From Anodontia alba (lineage: Eukaryota > Mollusca > Bivalvia > Lucinida > Lucinidae): a DNA stretch of 64,000 bases. A model generated the notes under the pieces. The model ran no database searches. It was given only the letters and a program-made list of their open reading frames with translations, and was not told where the DNA came from. The stretch is from NCBI GenBank assembly GCA_964016985.1, contig OZ024824.1, forward strand, positions 118,378,951 through 118,442,950, written 5' to 3'. The first letter of the stretch is position 1, and every line of letters begins with the position of its first letter. Positions 11,278 through 23,109 of this stretch are shown here, in pieces. The position numbers were made by a program, and so were the translations under genes.

Positions 11278-12264
11278 GAATACCTTTTGTTGTTTTTTTT
11301 TTTTTTTTTTACAAGAGACTGCTTCTGTGACTTTCTATTTGTTTTCCTACACACGAGCCCCCTTTTGATCACGTGTCTAATTAAAAAAAGAAATGAAGGG
11401 GAGCAGAAAGTCAAAATTGTTGTGTCCTTTCAGAAAAGGGGTGTACTTTGTAAGGAAACAATTCTCTGTTATAGTAGATTCATTTTCAGAAGGACTTGAT
11501 GTAGAGAATAGCCAAACAGGAAGTCACAATAGTTGTCTCCATTTTACAAAATGACGGAAAGTATTCTATGTGTATTCATTCCCTTCAAACTGTCTGTAGC
11601 GCATAGCATAGACCCAACTGTGCTTTCGCCATCTTTCAGAAAGTCGTTTTTTTTTCATTGCTTGTCGTTTTACACAGTAGAAGTAAATTTGCAAACGTTT
11701 GTCACGATTTAATACAAAGCCATTTATCCTAACTCTACGCACGAAAAGTTTCATTCTAGTCATTGGTTTTTTAAAAATCAAATATCTTCATTTTTTCCCA
11801 TAGTAAAAATGAATGTAAAGTCTGCAGAAATCTGTAAGGCAGGTAACTTGGAGGTAGCTTTTCAACAAGTTCCGCTTGTTCAATATTTCTTAAATTTTCA
11901 GAATATTGTTGTGAAACATAATAATTCAAATTCAGCATAAAAAGTAAAAAAAAATATTTTTTAGACAAAAAAAAAAAAAAAAAAAAAAAAAAAATCGCTT
12001 AACTACAGAAACTGCACGGATCAGGCCAATTTTTGGCCATAAATTCAATTTTAGGTACATATTTGAGAACCAAACACAAGGACAGAAAAGACAAATGGTT
12101 TCTAATAAGATATGGTCAATTTAAAAAAATACTTTCATTTAAAATAAAATGCCAAGAAAAAAAAAAAAGTCCTTCTGAGTGATGTAGAAAGAACAGTAAT
12201 CAGACAACACACATTGTTGGTCAGAACATATTGCCATTTAGGCACATTTCAGTTAAATGTGCCT
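11278..12264. other. No gene recognised; poly-T and poly-A tracts
   Basis: A T run of about 19 (11298-11317) and an A run of about 28 (11968-11995). Small frames on the minus strand (11566-11968) look like chance. Confidence 0.4.
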
Positions 12265-12480
12265 GCGCACGACAAAACCGACAATAAGACCTGTGTGATC
12301 AGCAAAGATTTAGATCAGCATGTACATCCATCCAGTATGGCAAGGGGTCTAGTTTATCCCTCTTTGGATAGCCCGGAGGCTATAGAAAGCACATGCGATC
12401 AGCAAAGACTGATCAGACTGCGCAGGCTGATCCGAGTCTTCGCTGGTCCCAAAAGTTTTACTGTAGGTTTTGTCGTGCGC
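12265..12480. repeat. MITE with GCGCACGACAAAACC termini
   Basis: Perfect 15-bp inverted ends at 12265-12279 and 12466-12480. The interior is GATCAG-type repeat sequence (CAGCAAAGACTGATCAGACT and its complement). Non-autonomous. Confidence 0.8.
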
Positions 12481-12630
12481 TAGCTCAAATGTATTACTAA
12501 TACTAAAAGATCAGCAACATGAAAAAAGGTACCTTCTGATATATGCGCACATGTCCGAAGCATTACACGTCTATTCAAATGTATAGAAAATTTCACCTCC
12601 AAAATCTGAATATTTTCAGACAAAAACTCT

Positions 12631-12744
12631 ATTTTTCATTTCTACTCAAAACATAGATTGTGGTTACTCGTTAGAACCGCCTCGGTGAGGCGGTTCTAAC
12701 GAGTACCCACAATCTATGTTTTTGAGCTGAAATTAGAAAAATAA
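12631..12744. repeat. Long hairpin, very regular core
   Basis: ACTCGTTAGAACCGCCTC pairs perfectly with GAGGCGGTTCTAACGAGT; the flanking AACATAGATTGTGG and CCACAATCTATGTT also pair. The outer ATTTTTC...CTCAAAACATAG words recur near 28905-28945 and 29130-29190, marking a dispersed family. Confidence 0.85.
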
Positions 12745-13647
12745 TGTAAACCCCTGTAAATCCCAGTTTTACCATAAAAAAGTGGGGTATAAGGGGGTCA
12801 AAATTATATAGGCATGTTTTCGTGATGGGTACTGTTTTTGACGTGGCGGCTCATATTTAGATTTTATTAGAGAATATTTTGTGAAATGACTGGATGTAGC
12901 GTAGTGCAAGGATTTGATCATACTGCATCGATACGAAGGCCTGCCTATGTCTTCGCTGTTCGCAAGATAATAAGACAAATATTGCCTTTCCCCAAGCGAG
13001 CAACAAATAAGCCACCAAGTGAAAATGTGCCTTCGGGTCATGTGCCGACAGCGAAGGCCCAGATCAGATTGCATGGATGCAGTCTGATCAGGGCCTTCAC
13101 TGTTCGCTAACAGAATCATTGGATACTACAGAATTTATGAATGGAGAGCAAAGGCCCGGATGATATTTTGCGCATACGCAGGATTGTCTCAATATGCGCA
13201 TTTTCCGCATGTTCGAAGGCATTTTTTCACTGAAGGGGCTATACTGGGTAGATTTGCAGCCATCTTTTATAAGGAAGACAATTTTGAAACTTCCTGCTGT
13301 TTGCTTTCCTGCAAGTCACCTAACCCTTTTAAAGAGGTCTACTCTAAAAGGAAAGAATTTTGTTGCCACGGGGAGCAAATGCTTTGCTCTTAGAGTAAAT
13401 ATATTCTAAAAGGAATAACTCCGTTTTGAAAGGGAGGCATATCCAAGTTTCACAATGTTACATCCCCTTAAAGTGTATCGATTCTGTGCTAAAACCTCTT
13501 ATTTTTCTTTGGCGCCGAATAAGTTAAAGTTAGAACAGAAAATACTCTTCAAGTTCTTTTTTTTTTTTTTTTTTTTTTGAAAACCTTTCTACATCTGAAA
13601 ATCAAATGGACACATTTTACAGTATTCCTGTTCAAACTGTTACTATA
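12745..13647. other. Dispersed repeats, no gene
   Basis: 12940-13105 has GATCAG-type inverted words (GCGAAGGCCCAGATCAG against CTGATCAGGGCCTTC). 13556-13578 is a poly-T run. No supported frame. Confidence 0.5.
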
Positions 13648-13829
13648 TAGTCAAACCTGTGTTAAGCAAGCATCTAAGGGAATGCCAGAAAGTGGTTGCT
13701 TAAGTTAGATGCTTGCTTAATACAGGTAAATTAACATTTATTTGACTAAAATTTTAAGGGAACTGAAAATAAGGCGTCTTAACAGGAGTGATTGCTTAAC
13801 ACAGGCGGCCTTTAATACAGGTTTGACTG
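13648..13829. repeat. MITE with (C/T)AGTCAAACCTGT ends and TA duplication
   Basis: Inverted ends start TAGTCAAACCTGTGTTAA on the left and CAGTCAAACCTGTATTAA on the right strand, flanked by TA at 13646-13647 and 13830-13831. The pattern resembles pogo/Tigger-type MITEs common in invertebrates (family knowledge; assignment inferred). Confidence 0.75.
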
Positions 13830-13831
13830 TA

Positions 13832-14999
13832 TTTGTTTCATAGGATACTAGGACTGTGTAAGAAAAAATGTTTGAGAAGATATAATAATAATGTTTACAA
13901 AATTCAGATGAGTTACCGAGACGAAATGAGCCGCAATGTCAGAAAGCGTACCTTCGGACAAATGCGCTCAATGAAAACTCAAATCAGTCTGCGCATCTGC
14001 GTAATTTGATCAAAGTCTTTATTGTCTGCATGAAGAAACCTGCATCCTTTGCAATCCAACTTGCATCCAGTTAAGATGCTGCGTGACTGCACAGGCTAAT
14101 TTGAATCTTCGATGGGCACACATGTCCGAAGGTATGTTTTCTGATGTTGCGACTCAGATAGATGAGTCAAATTTATTCGTATATACGTTTGTTGATGAAA
14201 ACAAGTTTTAGATTTTACTTTTAATTTTTCTACCATTTATGAAATACATTTTGTCAGTTTTGAGAAAGTAGCAAACATGTATGTCTTCTGAGTAATTTAT
14301 TGTCATTTTGCTTTCTAAAAAAAATATCAAACGCAAAATAAAAAAAAAAAAGATTGAAAATGAGTTGTTTGCATTTATTTTGTATCATTTCCCCCAAGGA
14401 TGAACATATATGCAAGACAACAAGTTGAATATTTTAAATTATCCATGAAATCAAGATATTGATAAGGACTATGTCTGTAGTTGGGTGGGACATAGGTATA
14501 ATTCTAATAACGCGAATACTGAAATGTCCATACCGTTACTTAGTTGTAAATCCTTGTTGGTTATAGTTTCCTGTGGATTGCTTGGAAATCAATTGACATA
14601 CAGAGGCCAAAAGTAACTCCACAAAAATATTTTCTCATAGACTTTAATGCATTTTAATGTTTACAATACACTTAATGTTGTGTAACCTGGTAAAGAAAAT
14701 ACTGATGTTCAGTTATGATTGGAAAGGTAAATAATGCATGTCCAAAATATATGACTGATAAATATCGGATATCTATCTTCTCAGTTACAACAATTTCAAT
14801 TAAGAGGAAATTTTAAAAGTGGTAGATTTCCATTGACGTCAATGTTGACGTCGCTCAAAAACTGCCCAAAATGTCTAACACAAAATTTAATTCTTTGTCT
14901 CTCAAGTTTGAATAGAGAAAATCCAATGAGAATCACAATGTATATTACATATATCTCCAGCTTTCAAATGATGTGAACGTTATAAGATATACAAAGGAT
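13832..14999. other. Dispersed GATCAG-type repeats then unassigned AT-rich DNA
   Basis: 13925-14140 carries CTGCGCATCTGCG and TTCGATGGGCACACATGTCC words of the dispersed family. The remainder to 15000 shows no gene. Confidence 0.45.
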
Positions 15000-15189
15000 A
15001 TTCAAATGTTTGGAGTGAATATGACTTTTATTTCATCGAGTGAAGTGAAAAAATGTATATTTCATGAGTGCCAAATCGAGTGAAGTGAAAAAATGTATAT
15101 TTCATGAGTGCCGAAGGCACGAAGAAATATACATTTTTTTTCACTTCACGAGATGAAATAAAAGTCATATTCATGACAAACATTTGAAT
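15000..15189. repeat. Long palindrome with GAGTGCCGAAGGCACGA core
   Basis: ATTCAAATGTTTG...GAATATGACTTTTATTTCA arms pair across about 75 bp. The left arm contains a tandem duplication of about 44 bp (two TCGAGTGAAGTGAAAAAATG units) absent from the right arm. Confidence 0.85.
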
Positions 15190-15249
15190 TTTCTTTTTAT
15201 TATATACATCACTCATAGAAGAGATGCAAATCTTGCATTTGCAAGGGGA

Positions 15250-15540
15250 AGTCGACGTAGACGCCATGACGTTCATGTTTTGTTTGGTGACGTTAGATAT
15301 GACGTCAGAAACGCGCATTGGCCTGTAAACAATAAAATAAAAAGAAAATTTTCTCTTTTTCAGTGAATACCATAAAAAATTTCATCTTGTATAATGAAAA
15401 AATTACAAACAAGAAAATAAGTAGTTCCAGAGCTTATATTTTTCACTGCTCAGAGTGAAAATATAAGTTTTATATTTTCACTAGTGAAAATATAACTTTT
15501 TCGAAATATGCATTTTATTTCATTAATAATTCTCTATATT
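15250..15540. repeat. Repeat shared with 7530-7690, with a TTTTCACT hairpin tail
   Basis: Direct homolog of the block in the GATATC element insert: GACGCCATGACGTTCATG, then GACGTCAGAAACGCGCATTG, then CAGTGAATACCATAAAAA. The following 130 bp folds on ATTTTCACT/AGTGAAAAT words. Confidence 0.75.
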
Positions 15541-16434
15541 TCATTACTTTGTATATAATAAAAACAATTATTTTTATTATTTATGTTTTTTTCTTTTTGT
15601 AAACATGAAAATGCACTGAACTCTATGGGATTTTTGACGCTGTGGAATTACTTTTGATCCCTAACTGTAATATTCCAAAGTTATGTTTGATCAACAGGTT
15701 TATCATCAGTGTTTTTTGCATTTTATGCCATTTCAAGGCTACCCATCCCGTTTGTAATTGCATGTGTTCATATTATGTTTTTGGATCAACAGTTTTGGTG
15801 CACTTCTGATGGCCATGGAAAACCAAGTTTGAATAAGAAATAATGTCTATTTAAGAATTTTGTACTCAAGTGTCATAGTTTCATATTTTACATCGAAAAG
15901 TTGGAAACAAATAAGCTGATTTTAGCAAGTAATATATGTCAAAAGTCCCGTAATAAAATATTCACCCATTTACAGAAACTAGGCATTTTATTGACGGTTA
16001 GTGCGTACAGACAGCGGCGGCGACTAAGGTGGTGACTGACATGGTTTTTCAACATCTTATTTCAAGCTACCGGCCGCGTTTAACGCATGATTTCTGATCC
16101 AGTTTCGGCAATTGTGTCCCTGAAGCCTATTTTTTCAATCCTTGTGTCATTATTTACCTTTTTCTTTCTTTTTTGTTGGAAAAAAAAAATGGTCTTCTTA
16201 ATCACCACCTATCCCTTTACTCAACACCGCTCTCCTTACGCACCAACCGTCAATAAAATTTCTTGTTTCTGTGCTGTTGTGTCTTGTCATTGCTCCCTAT
16301 CACATCTTCCTTCAGTCCCTTGGTAAGTGTGTTTCATAATTCTCTGACAAGACTTTATGACAAATGACATGATTTTGAGTTTGAGTTTTGTAATGTATAC
16401 GTTCCATTTCTATGTCATATTCCGTACTACTAAC

Positions 16435-16435
<1 letters not shown>
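15541..16435. other. No gene recognised
   Basis: A GC-richer patch at about 15995-16085 and a single unit of the 21-bp TGTCTTGTCAT repeat (about 16265). Frames are short and unconvincing. Confidence 0.4.

Positions 16436-16518
<83 letters not shown>
16436..16518. repeat. (TA)n microsatellite
   Basis: About 41 uninterrupted TA repeats. Confidence 0.97.
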
Positions 16519-16521
<3 letters not shown>

Positions 16522-17925
16522 AGCCCATCTAGTAATGTTGGTGATTTTAACAACTGTAATAAACGTTTAATTGCTAAGCCTCTAGAACAAGGCTATCGGT
16601 ATCATAAAGTTGTTACATAATAGCAGAATCATGGTAGCCAGAGCTATAAAATCATGGTAGCCAGACCTATAAAACATCATACGATTTCTCTGTTTCAGTT
16701 CTCCTTTGCTTTTGCGTCTGTTGTTTCATATCTATCTCAGGAGGGCTGTGCTGGATGATTGTGGCATATCTGGGGTATCTTCACTTATAGTTTACTGTTA
16801 ACTGTTTGTGTGTGTTTGAGACCTTTGTTTGCCCTCGTGTAAGTAGTATAAAACAATTGGTATGGGACTAAAATGCTGACTTTTTCCTGCAGAACTACTG
16901 ACCAGACCAAAAGCCGACCAAAGTGACTAAACCGCTGACCAGATGCCATGCTGACCAGACAAATCATCCAGGGTCTTTATTCAGGTCTAATATGTGGTAA
17001 TTAATGGTATAAAGATAATTCTTTGAAATAAACCACGCAATTTAGACAAGAAATGGAACCAAATGGATCCAAAATATGTAGTCGGAATGGCAAACAGTAT
17101 GGCCCTGATCAGACTGCTCCTCTAATCTGTGGCTGCACTATTTGCCCAGACCGTGAAAAGTGATTAATAATATCTAATACATGTAAAAAATAGAAACTTA
17201 TTTTGATTTGTATCGGGTCATAATGTTGCCAAAATATTATAATTTTGGTTTTGACTGCCCTCATAACTTTAACATGGCATCAAATACATGTTGGCTGACA
17301 TGCCCAGTATGAATGCTGATTAACACTGCACGTGTGGATCACAAACCAACAAAATGGCATGTGCCCAATGAAGACTCAGATCAGCTTTTCAGTCTTTGCT
17401 GTGTGCTCAGTGGGTAATTAAGGATTCAAGGTGGACAGGGAAGATTCTGGAATAAGCATTTAAAAAGACATTCTAATCTTGGATGACACTGTGCATGAAA
17501 CTCAGTCTGGATCTAGTAAAATTAAACTTGCAAAAATTCATCTTGGTTTTCAGAATGTGCATATTTATTACATTTTTAACAATGAATTACTTTTTTGGAC
17601 TTTTTTTTTTTTTTTTTTTTTTTAAATCCGTTCTGAAAAATAGCGATGTCTGGGCGGGCGAGCGGGCGTCGTCCCAGGTTAACCCTTTTCAAAGTTATAT
17701 GTTACCTGTATTCTTCAGTGGATTGCTTTCATATTTGGTAGGGATGAAGAGGAGGACCAGTAGGCGTTTCCCAAGCAAGAAAGACAACTCTTCCTTTCTT
17801 CATTATTTAAAAAACCCGTCCATAATGCCGTTAGGCGTTTTTCTTGTTTTTCTCTGTGAAAGAAAACCCGGTTATCGCTGACCAGTGAATTATTTCATTT
17901 CTTCAAATGGATTATTTTAACTCAC
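16519..17925. other. No gene recognised
   Basis: Holds a short duplication (ATCATGGTAGCCAGA at about 16629 and 16650), GATCAG-type words at 17100-17410, and a poly-T run near 17600. The frame 17483-17881 spans the poly-T and is not protein-like. Confidence 0.4.
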
Positions 17926-18802
17926 TAATTAGTGACGTAATTCTGTGGCATAATTAATTCATTTTACGCTTTCAACGCGCTCAATATAGAGAAACTATTT
18001 GGAATATAATAATTTTAAATCTTTATTTATTATCTCAATTAGAACTGAAATCCGATGACACTAATTTTCTTTTGTTCAGCAGTTCAAGGCCGGGAATCTC
18101 TCATTAGCATATGACATTCCCATGCGTCACAGACGTACAACATCAAACCAAAACATATCACGTATGGGGTTGGGGTAAGAAATGTAATAAACAGTTTATT
18201 CGTTTGAAATTAGATCAATTATGAAGAAATAATTCACACTGTTCTAAAGCTTTCGTGTAAAAAACGTGTTGGCTGTCGCTCACTTGATTTTTACACCGAA
18301 GCCTTAGAATACTACTGAATTATTGCTCCGTAATCGGTCAAAACAAACAAATAAACTAGTAAATTAGTGACGTAATTCTGTGACATAATTAATTCATTTT
18401 ACGCTTTCAACGCTTTAAACGCGCTCAATATAGAGAAACTATTTGGAATATAATAATTTTAAATCTTTATTTATTATCTCAATTAGAACTGAAATCCGAT
18501 GACACTAATTTTCTTTTGTTCAGCAGTTGAAGGCCGGGCATCTCTCATTAGCATATGACATTCCCATGCGTCACAGACGTACAACATCAAATCAAAATAT
18601 ATCACGTATGGGGTTGGGGTAAGAAATGTAATAAACAGTTTATTCGTTTGAAATTAGATCGATTATGGAGAAATAATTCACACTGTTCTAAAGCTTTCGT
18701 GTAAAAAAACGTGTTGGCTGTCGCTCACTTGATTTTTACACCGAAGCCTTAGAATACTACTGAATTATTGCTCCGTAATCGGTCAAAACAAACAAATAAA
18801 CT
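17926..18802. repeat. Two tandem copies of a 435-bp unit, each with an inner hairpin
   Basis: Units 17926-18358 and 18361-18802 are nearly identical; the second has a 9-bp extra CTTTAAACG-type block. Each unit contains an inner hairpin (CTAAAGCTTTCGTGTAAAAA facing TTTTTACACCGAAGCCTTAG) with a GGCTGTCGCTCACTTG loop. No coding frame. Low divergence suggests a recent duplication. Confidence 0.9.
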
Positions 18803-19060
18803 CTATTACAGTTTGTTTTGTTTTTTTTTGAAAATTGCAAAATATTTCAGGATTTATCACTTTAAAAAAAATATTTTGCAAGTTTTATTTAATATAATAT
18901 CTACGGTCTTATATACTCAGTACCTCTGATTTTAACTATATTCACCCTCGTCTGATCATATATATATATGTTTTATCAAATAGTGGCTTTAATTCCCAAT
19001 ATTCAGCATGAAATATCTCGCGATGTAGATGGTCTACATGCATGCAAATGTGATAAATCA

Positions 19061-19154
19061 GTTATACCATGGTTCTGCGCATGTACGTGCGATATTGCAC
19101 TCGCTCACGCTCGTGCATCATCGCATCGTACATGCGCACGAACCATGGTATAAC
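19061..19154. repeat. Hairpin with CTCGCTCACGCTCG loop
   Basis: GTTATACCATGGTTC pairs with GAACCATGGTATAAC; GCGCATGTACG pairs with CGTACATGCGC; the centre GCACTCGCTCACGCTCGTGC is itself palindromic. Confidence 0.9.
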
Positions 19155-19340
19155 TAAGACTTAACCAATGGATGTTCCATTGTCTCTATGTAAATTAAAC
19201 TAACGTTAAATCTCAATAACCGAAAATTATACCATAGCTGGACCATGGGATAATTTTCAGATTTGAAAATGAACCCATGGTTTTATTTATAGATCTCACA
19301 GGTGTAGTTTAGATTGACTGTCAACTCATCAGTGCACCTT

Positions 19341-19804
19341 AACCTTTTTCACTCTCTGGGCTAATTCCGCAGGCGATGACAAGTTGATATTGTCCCCCAA
19401 AAAAACAGGTTTTTGTTTTCTGGGAAAAATAAGAAATATATTTCAAAATGTTGTATGTTGAATTTTGTTTCAGCAGACAATTTGAACATTTTCGTATTTT
19501 TTCCTAGAAAACAGAATTTGACATTTCATGCAAATTGTCTCCAAATGTCAAATGTTTATTGGAAAAAAATCACCAATATGTTGTCTGCTGAAAATGCCCA
19601 GAGTGCTAAACATCACTTTTCAGCAGATGACATTTTTTAAATAGTTTTCTTATTTTTTTCTCAGGTAACTGGATTTGACATTTCATGTACATTGTCTCAA
19701 TTAGAGACAGTTTGCATGAAATGTCAAATTCTGTTGGCTAATAAACTAAGAAAGTATCATCAAATATATTGTCTGCTGATATTATCCAGAGAGTGGTAAA
19801 GGTT
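19341..19804. repeat. MITE, AACCTTT..CACTCTCTGG ends, inner TTTGACATTTCATGC hairpin
   Basis: Ends AACCTTTTTCACTCTCTGGG and its imperfect complement (GTGGTAAAGGTT, 19793-19804). The interior has TTTGACATTTCATGCAAATT at about 19517 and a full hairpin at 19675-19730 (CATTTCATG..CATTGTCTC facing GAGACAGTTTGCATGAAATG). A shorter relative is at 24316-24486. Confidence 0.75.
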
Positions 19805-20260
19805 AGAGGAACTTCAAATTTACTTCTGCACTGAGCAACTTTCTATTTAAAAATGACATTTTTTTGTTGAATAAAACACATGAAACCAGACAGTCTGTCT
19901 GGAGTATATATTATAATGACCAAAGCTACAGCTGACCAACCAGATTGCAACAAAGTTTGACCAAATTAAGATGCTGATGTAATTTCCTGTGACTGACAAG
20001 ATTGCAACCAATCAGATTTTAGCAGTAGTGCCTCAGTTAGTTTAATTCAAAAAAGGTGGGGTGTTTCATCCTTTTTAGTACACAAGGTCAATTGGTACAG
20101 CATTTCATCAGACTGCCTGTTACCACTTTACCATAAAAATATAAAAAAAAAAAGAGAATTAAAAGTAAAAAAGTAGAAAAAGATATACTAAATAAATAAA
20201 AGTATAGTTTTTGTAAGAAAAAAAACAAAAACAAAAACAGTCCCATACATTGGTTAAAAC
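19805..20260. other. No gene recognised
   Basis: AT-rich with A-rich simple sequence near 20140-20240. Confidence 0.4.
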
Positions 20261-20441
20261 AGATAAACCATGTTATTGTCTCGGTTTTTGGGAATACTGT
20301 AAATTATATCATAATTTGGTGACCTTTCACTGACCCAAACTCGGCTCTGCCTCGTTTGGGGTCAGACAGTGAAAAAAGGTCACCAAACTATGGTATAATT
20401 TACAGTATACCCAAAACCTCGATAATAACCATGGTTTATCT
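20261..20441. repeat. 181-bp hairpin with CTCGGCTCTGCCTCG loop
   Basis: Arms of about 80 bp pair with few mismatches (AGATAAACCATG against CATGGTTTATCT; ATACTGTAAATTATA against TATAATTTACAGTAT; GGTGACCTTTCACTG against CAGTG..AAAGGTCACC). Confidence 0.9.
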
Positions 20442-21384
20442 ATAACTTATGATTGCTAATAATGATCACCAATCAACACAAATCAAACCTGAATTAAGAC
20501 CAGATGTTTTGTCTAATCAGCATGGCAGCTGGTCAGTGTTTTAGTCACTTTGTTCAGCATTTGGTCTGGACAGCAGTCAGCAATTCAGCAAGAAAAAGTC
20601 ACACCCAACAATCGGAAGAGCTAGATTAATGGTCCGTCTCCCAGTGCTTTTGGATCAATACTACACCCAACAATTAGAAGGTCTAAATTAATGGTCTGTC
20701 TCCCAGTGCTTTTGGATTAATACTATCTCCACTTATAGTAGGATGGTTAGGAATCAATTTTAACACATGCTGCTGACAACAAATATGCAGAATATACACT
20801 ACCCCCCCCTCCCCCCCCCCCCCCCCCAAAAAAAAAACCTCTGTCAATAAATGCGGATTTCTGTTCACCTATTAAATGAGACCAATATTATTTTTATAAT
20901 ACTGGCAAGAAATTTATTGTCTCCATTAAAAAATGAACACAGTATACATTTGCATGTTATAACCACAAACAATTCAAGCTAGGGTACAAAAAAAAATTGT
21001 GTTTCTGATTACACCCCTCCTCACCCGAAACTGATTTTATTTGAAATGGTGATAACATGGAGCACATTAATCAAACAACCAGTGACATAACTATCAAACA
21101 TACCAAACAACTGGAAAATACACTTTATTCACTGATGTACTTCTGCAAATATAGCTAAAATGATATCCATAATATATGTAATATGGCTGCTTACAATCTA
21201 TTTTATTCAATCTAATGAATTGCTGATTGAGGAGACACATATGTTTTGTTAGAAACAGTTTCTAGCTTTTCATAGACTTATTCAGGCGCAAGGCATTTCA
21301 GAAGTGAAATGTGAATTAACCAGTCTATCAACAGTACTTGCAGCCATATTCTTATAAGAAAATTCAATCTGCATAAAACATTAT
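20442..21384. other. No gene recognised; poly-C tract
   Basis: Contains a direct repeat (GTCTCCCAGTGCTTTTGGAT at about 20635 and 20698, unit about 62 bp) and a C-rich run 20803-20827 followed by A's. Confidence 0.45.
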
Positions 21385-21851
21385 CAGGCCTCCTAGTGGC
21401 CCACTTTGAAAATATAGGTTTTTATATAGGTTCTTCTTACTCAAAATATAGGTTATTTACAGGTTTTTCAATAAAAATACAGGTTAAAAAAAGAGTCTTC
21501 CAAACTTACATAAAGATTTAAAACTGAAGAAAAAATATTTGATGAATTTTTGTGCCACAATTACTCAGATAAAGTTGATCTGAATTTTACAAAGTCCGAG
21601 CGAGCGAAGCGAGCGAGGAAAAAAATTACAATTTCTTGACAGTTTTCATCACTTTTTATGGGACTAAAAAGTAAAAAATAGTAGTGCATTTTGAAGAAAA
21701 GTTAGGGTTGAGTCGCAAGAAGGTTCAAAAAGTGAAAAATATAGGTTTTTTCATGAAAATACAGGCTTTTTATAGGTTTTATGAACAAAATAAAGGTTTT
21801 ATAGGTTTGGCACAAAATTATAGGTTATTATAGGTTTTGCTAGGAGGCCTG
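21385..21851. mobile_element. 467-bp element with CAGGCCTCCTAG ends and 6-bp duplication
   Basis: Perfect 12-bp inverted ends CAGGCCTCCTAG, flanked by CATTAT on both sides (21379-21384, 21852-21857). Subterminal zones are built of AAAATATAGGTTTTT words in both arms. The middle has GAGCGAGCGAAGCGAGCGAG followed by an A run and TTACAATTTC. Related to 8895-9368, where the words are AGTAGGGA instead. Non-autonomous DNA transposon, superfamily unclear. Confidence 0.75.
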
Positions 21852-22241
21852 CATTATGGTGGGGTTGTGAAGTCATCAGAAACGCAGCTATGCATCTAGT
21901 ATTATATTGGCATTCGACAAAAAATACTAAAACAGTTACAGAACACAAACAAGACATTATCACAGTCAGATTTGGAATCACAGACAGCTAAGAATTCTAA
22001 GACGGTATTGAATCAACACTCTAACAATACTGTTTTTATATATAAATTAAGCCTTTTTTTGCAAGATATGCTACTATTTCTCTATATTAAACTTTATATC
22101 TTACTACAGGCAACAATTTGCAGACAACAAGGGGCAAATATGTTCTACTTACAGGATAAAATAAAAATATCTGAAAACGTCTAATATTTCCCTGCAGCAG
22201 GATAAAAGATAAACTTCTTTCCTGCAAAAATGACAGTTTGC

Positions 22242-22484
22242 TAACCCATTTATGCCAGGTGGATTTTTCTGCCTTAACTCTGGACTGGCCCATTTCTAAG
22301 AGAAGGCTGTATGGTTAGTATAAGTATTACCATGTTTTATAGAAATGCCAGTATCTAATGCAAACAGTGTAGACCATGATCAAACACCGAGTTCTGTGGT
22401 GTCTAATCTGCGTTTACGTTGTTTGCCAATGTCCCGTTTATGGAACAATGGCCTTTTTAGGGGATGCTAGGCATAAATGGGTTA
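22242..22484. repeat. MITE with TAACCCATTTATGCC ends
   Basis: Perfect 15-bp inverted ends at 22242-22256 and 22470-22484. The interior includes GATCAG-type words (GCAAACAGTGTAGACC, ATGATCAAACACC). Confidence 0.85.
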
Positions 22485-23109
22485 AGGACTGCAAAATGTT
22501 TTCTTCAAAGATGTCCAACAAAACAATGTAGTCCAAGAATACTTCAATAAGCAGTTAGTTGTCAGGAAGCCGTCTTATTATTATTACAGGTACTGACAAA
22601 AATTGCATCATGAAATCCAATGTCACATCATAGACTAACACTAGATTAACATACAATAATACTGCTTTATTACGGTGGTGGTGTTGTACTTATATAACCC
22701 AGCCTCCTGTTCTTAAATTTCAGTTTCTTAAGCACTGACGCAATTTCTGTAAATGTATTTGCGTAAATTACTAAGTTAAACAAGGCTATCAGTCGACAAG
22801 TTCTTGTTTTTGAAAATGGTCATAAGTCATTCAACATACAGGACAGAATTATGTAATTTGTTCTATACAACATGGCAAAGTGATACCTTTATCGACCCAC
22901 CCTTTCTGTTGTGAGGACATAAAGACAAATAGTAAACCATTATAATAGTGTTTAAAACAGAGTGGGGGTAGGAGTAAGGTACCATGTTGCTTGTCACCAC
23001 TTGTCGTATCTACGGAGGTTTAGTTATTCTGAGAGGGACACAAGAAAACCAATATCACCTATAGGTGTCCGCCGAACTACACAGTCTAAAAGGAAAGGAA
23101 CAGTCCAGG
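22485..23109. other. No gene recognised
   Basis: No repeat pairing or protein-like frame found. Confidence 0.3.

Noticed and set aside
16357..16620. Open frame of 87 codons with alternating Ile-Tyr
   Set aside because: It is a translation of the (TA)n microsatellite.
17483..17881. 132-codon frame
   Set aside because: Spans a poly-T tract (poly-Phe) and shows no domain.
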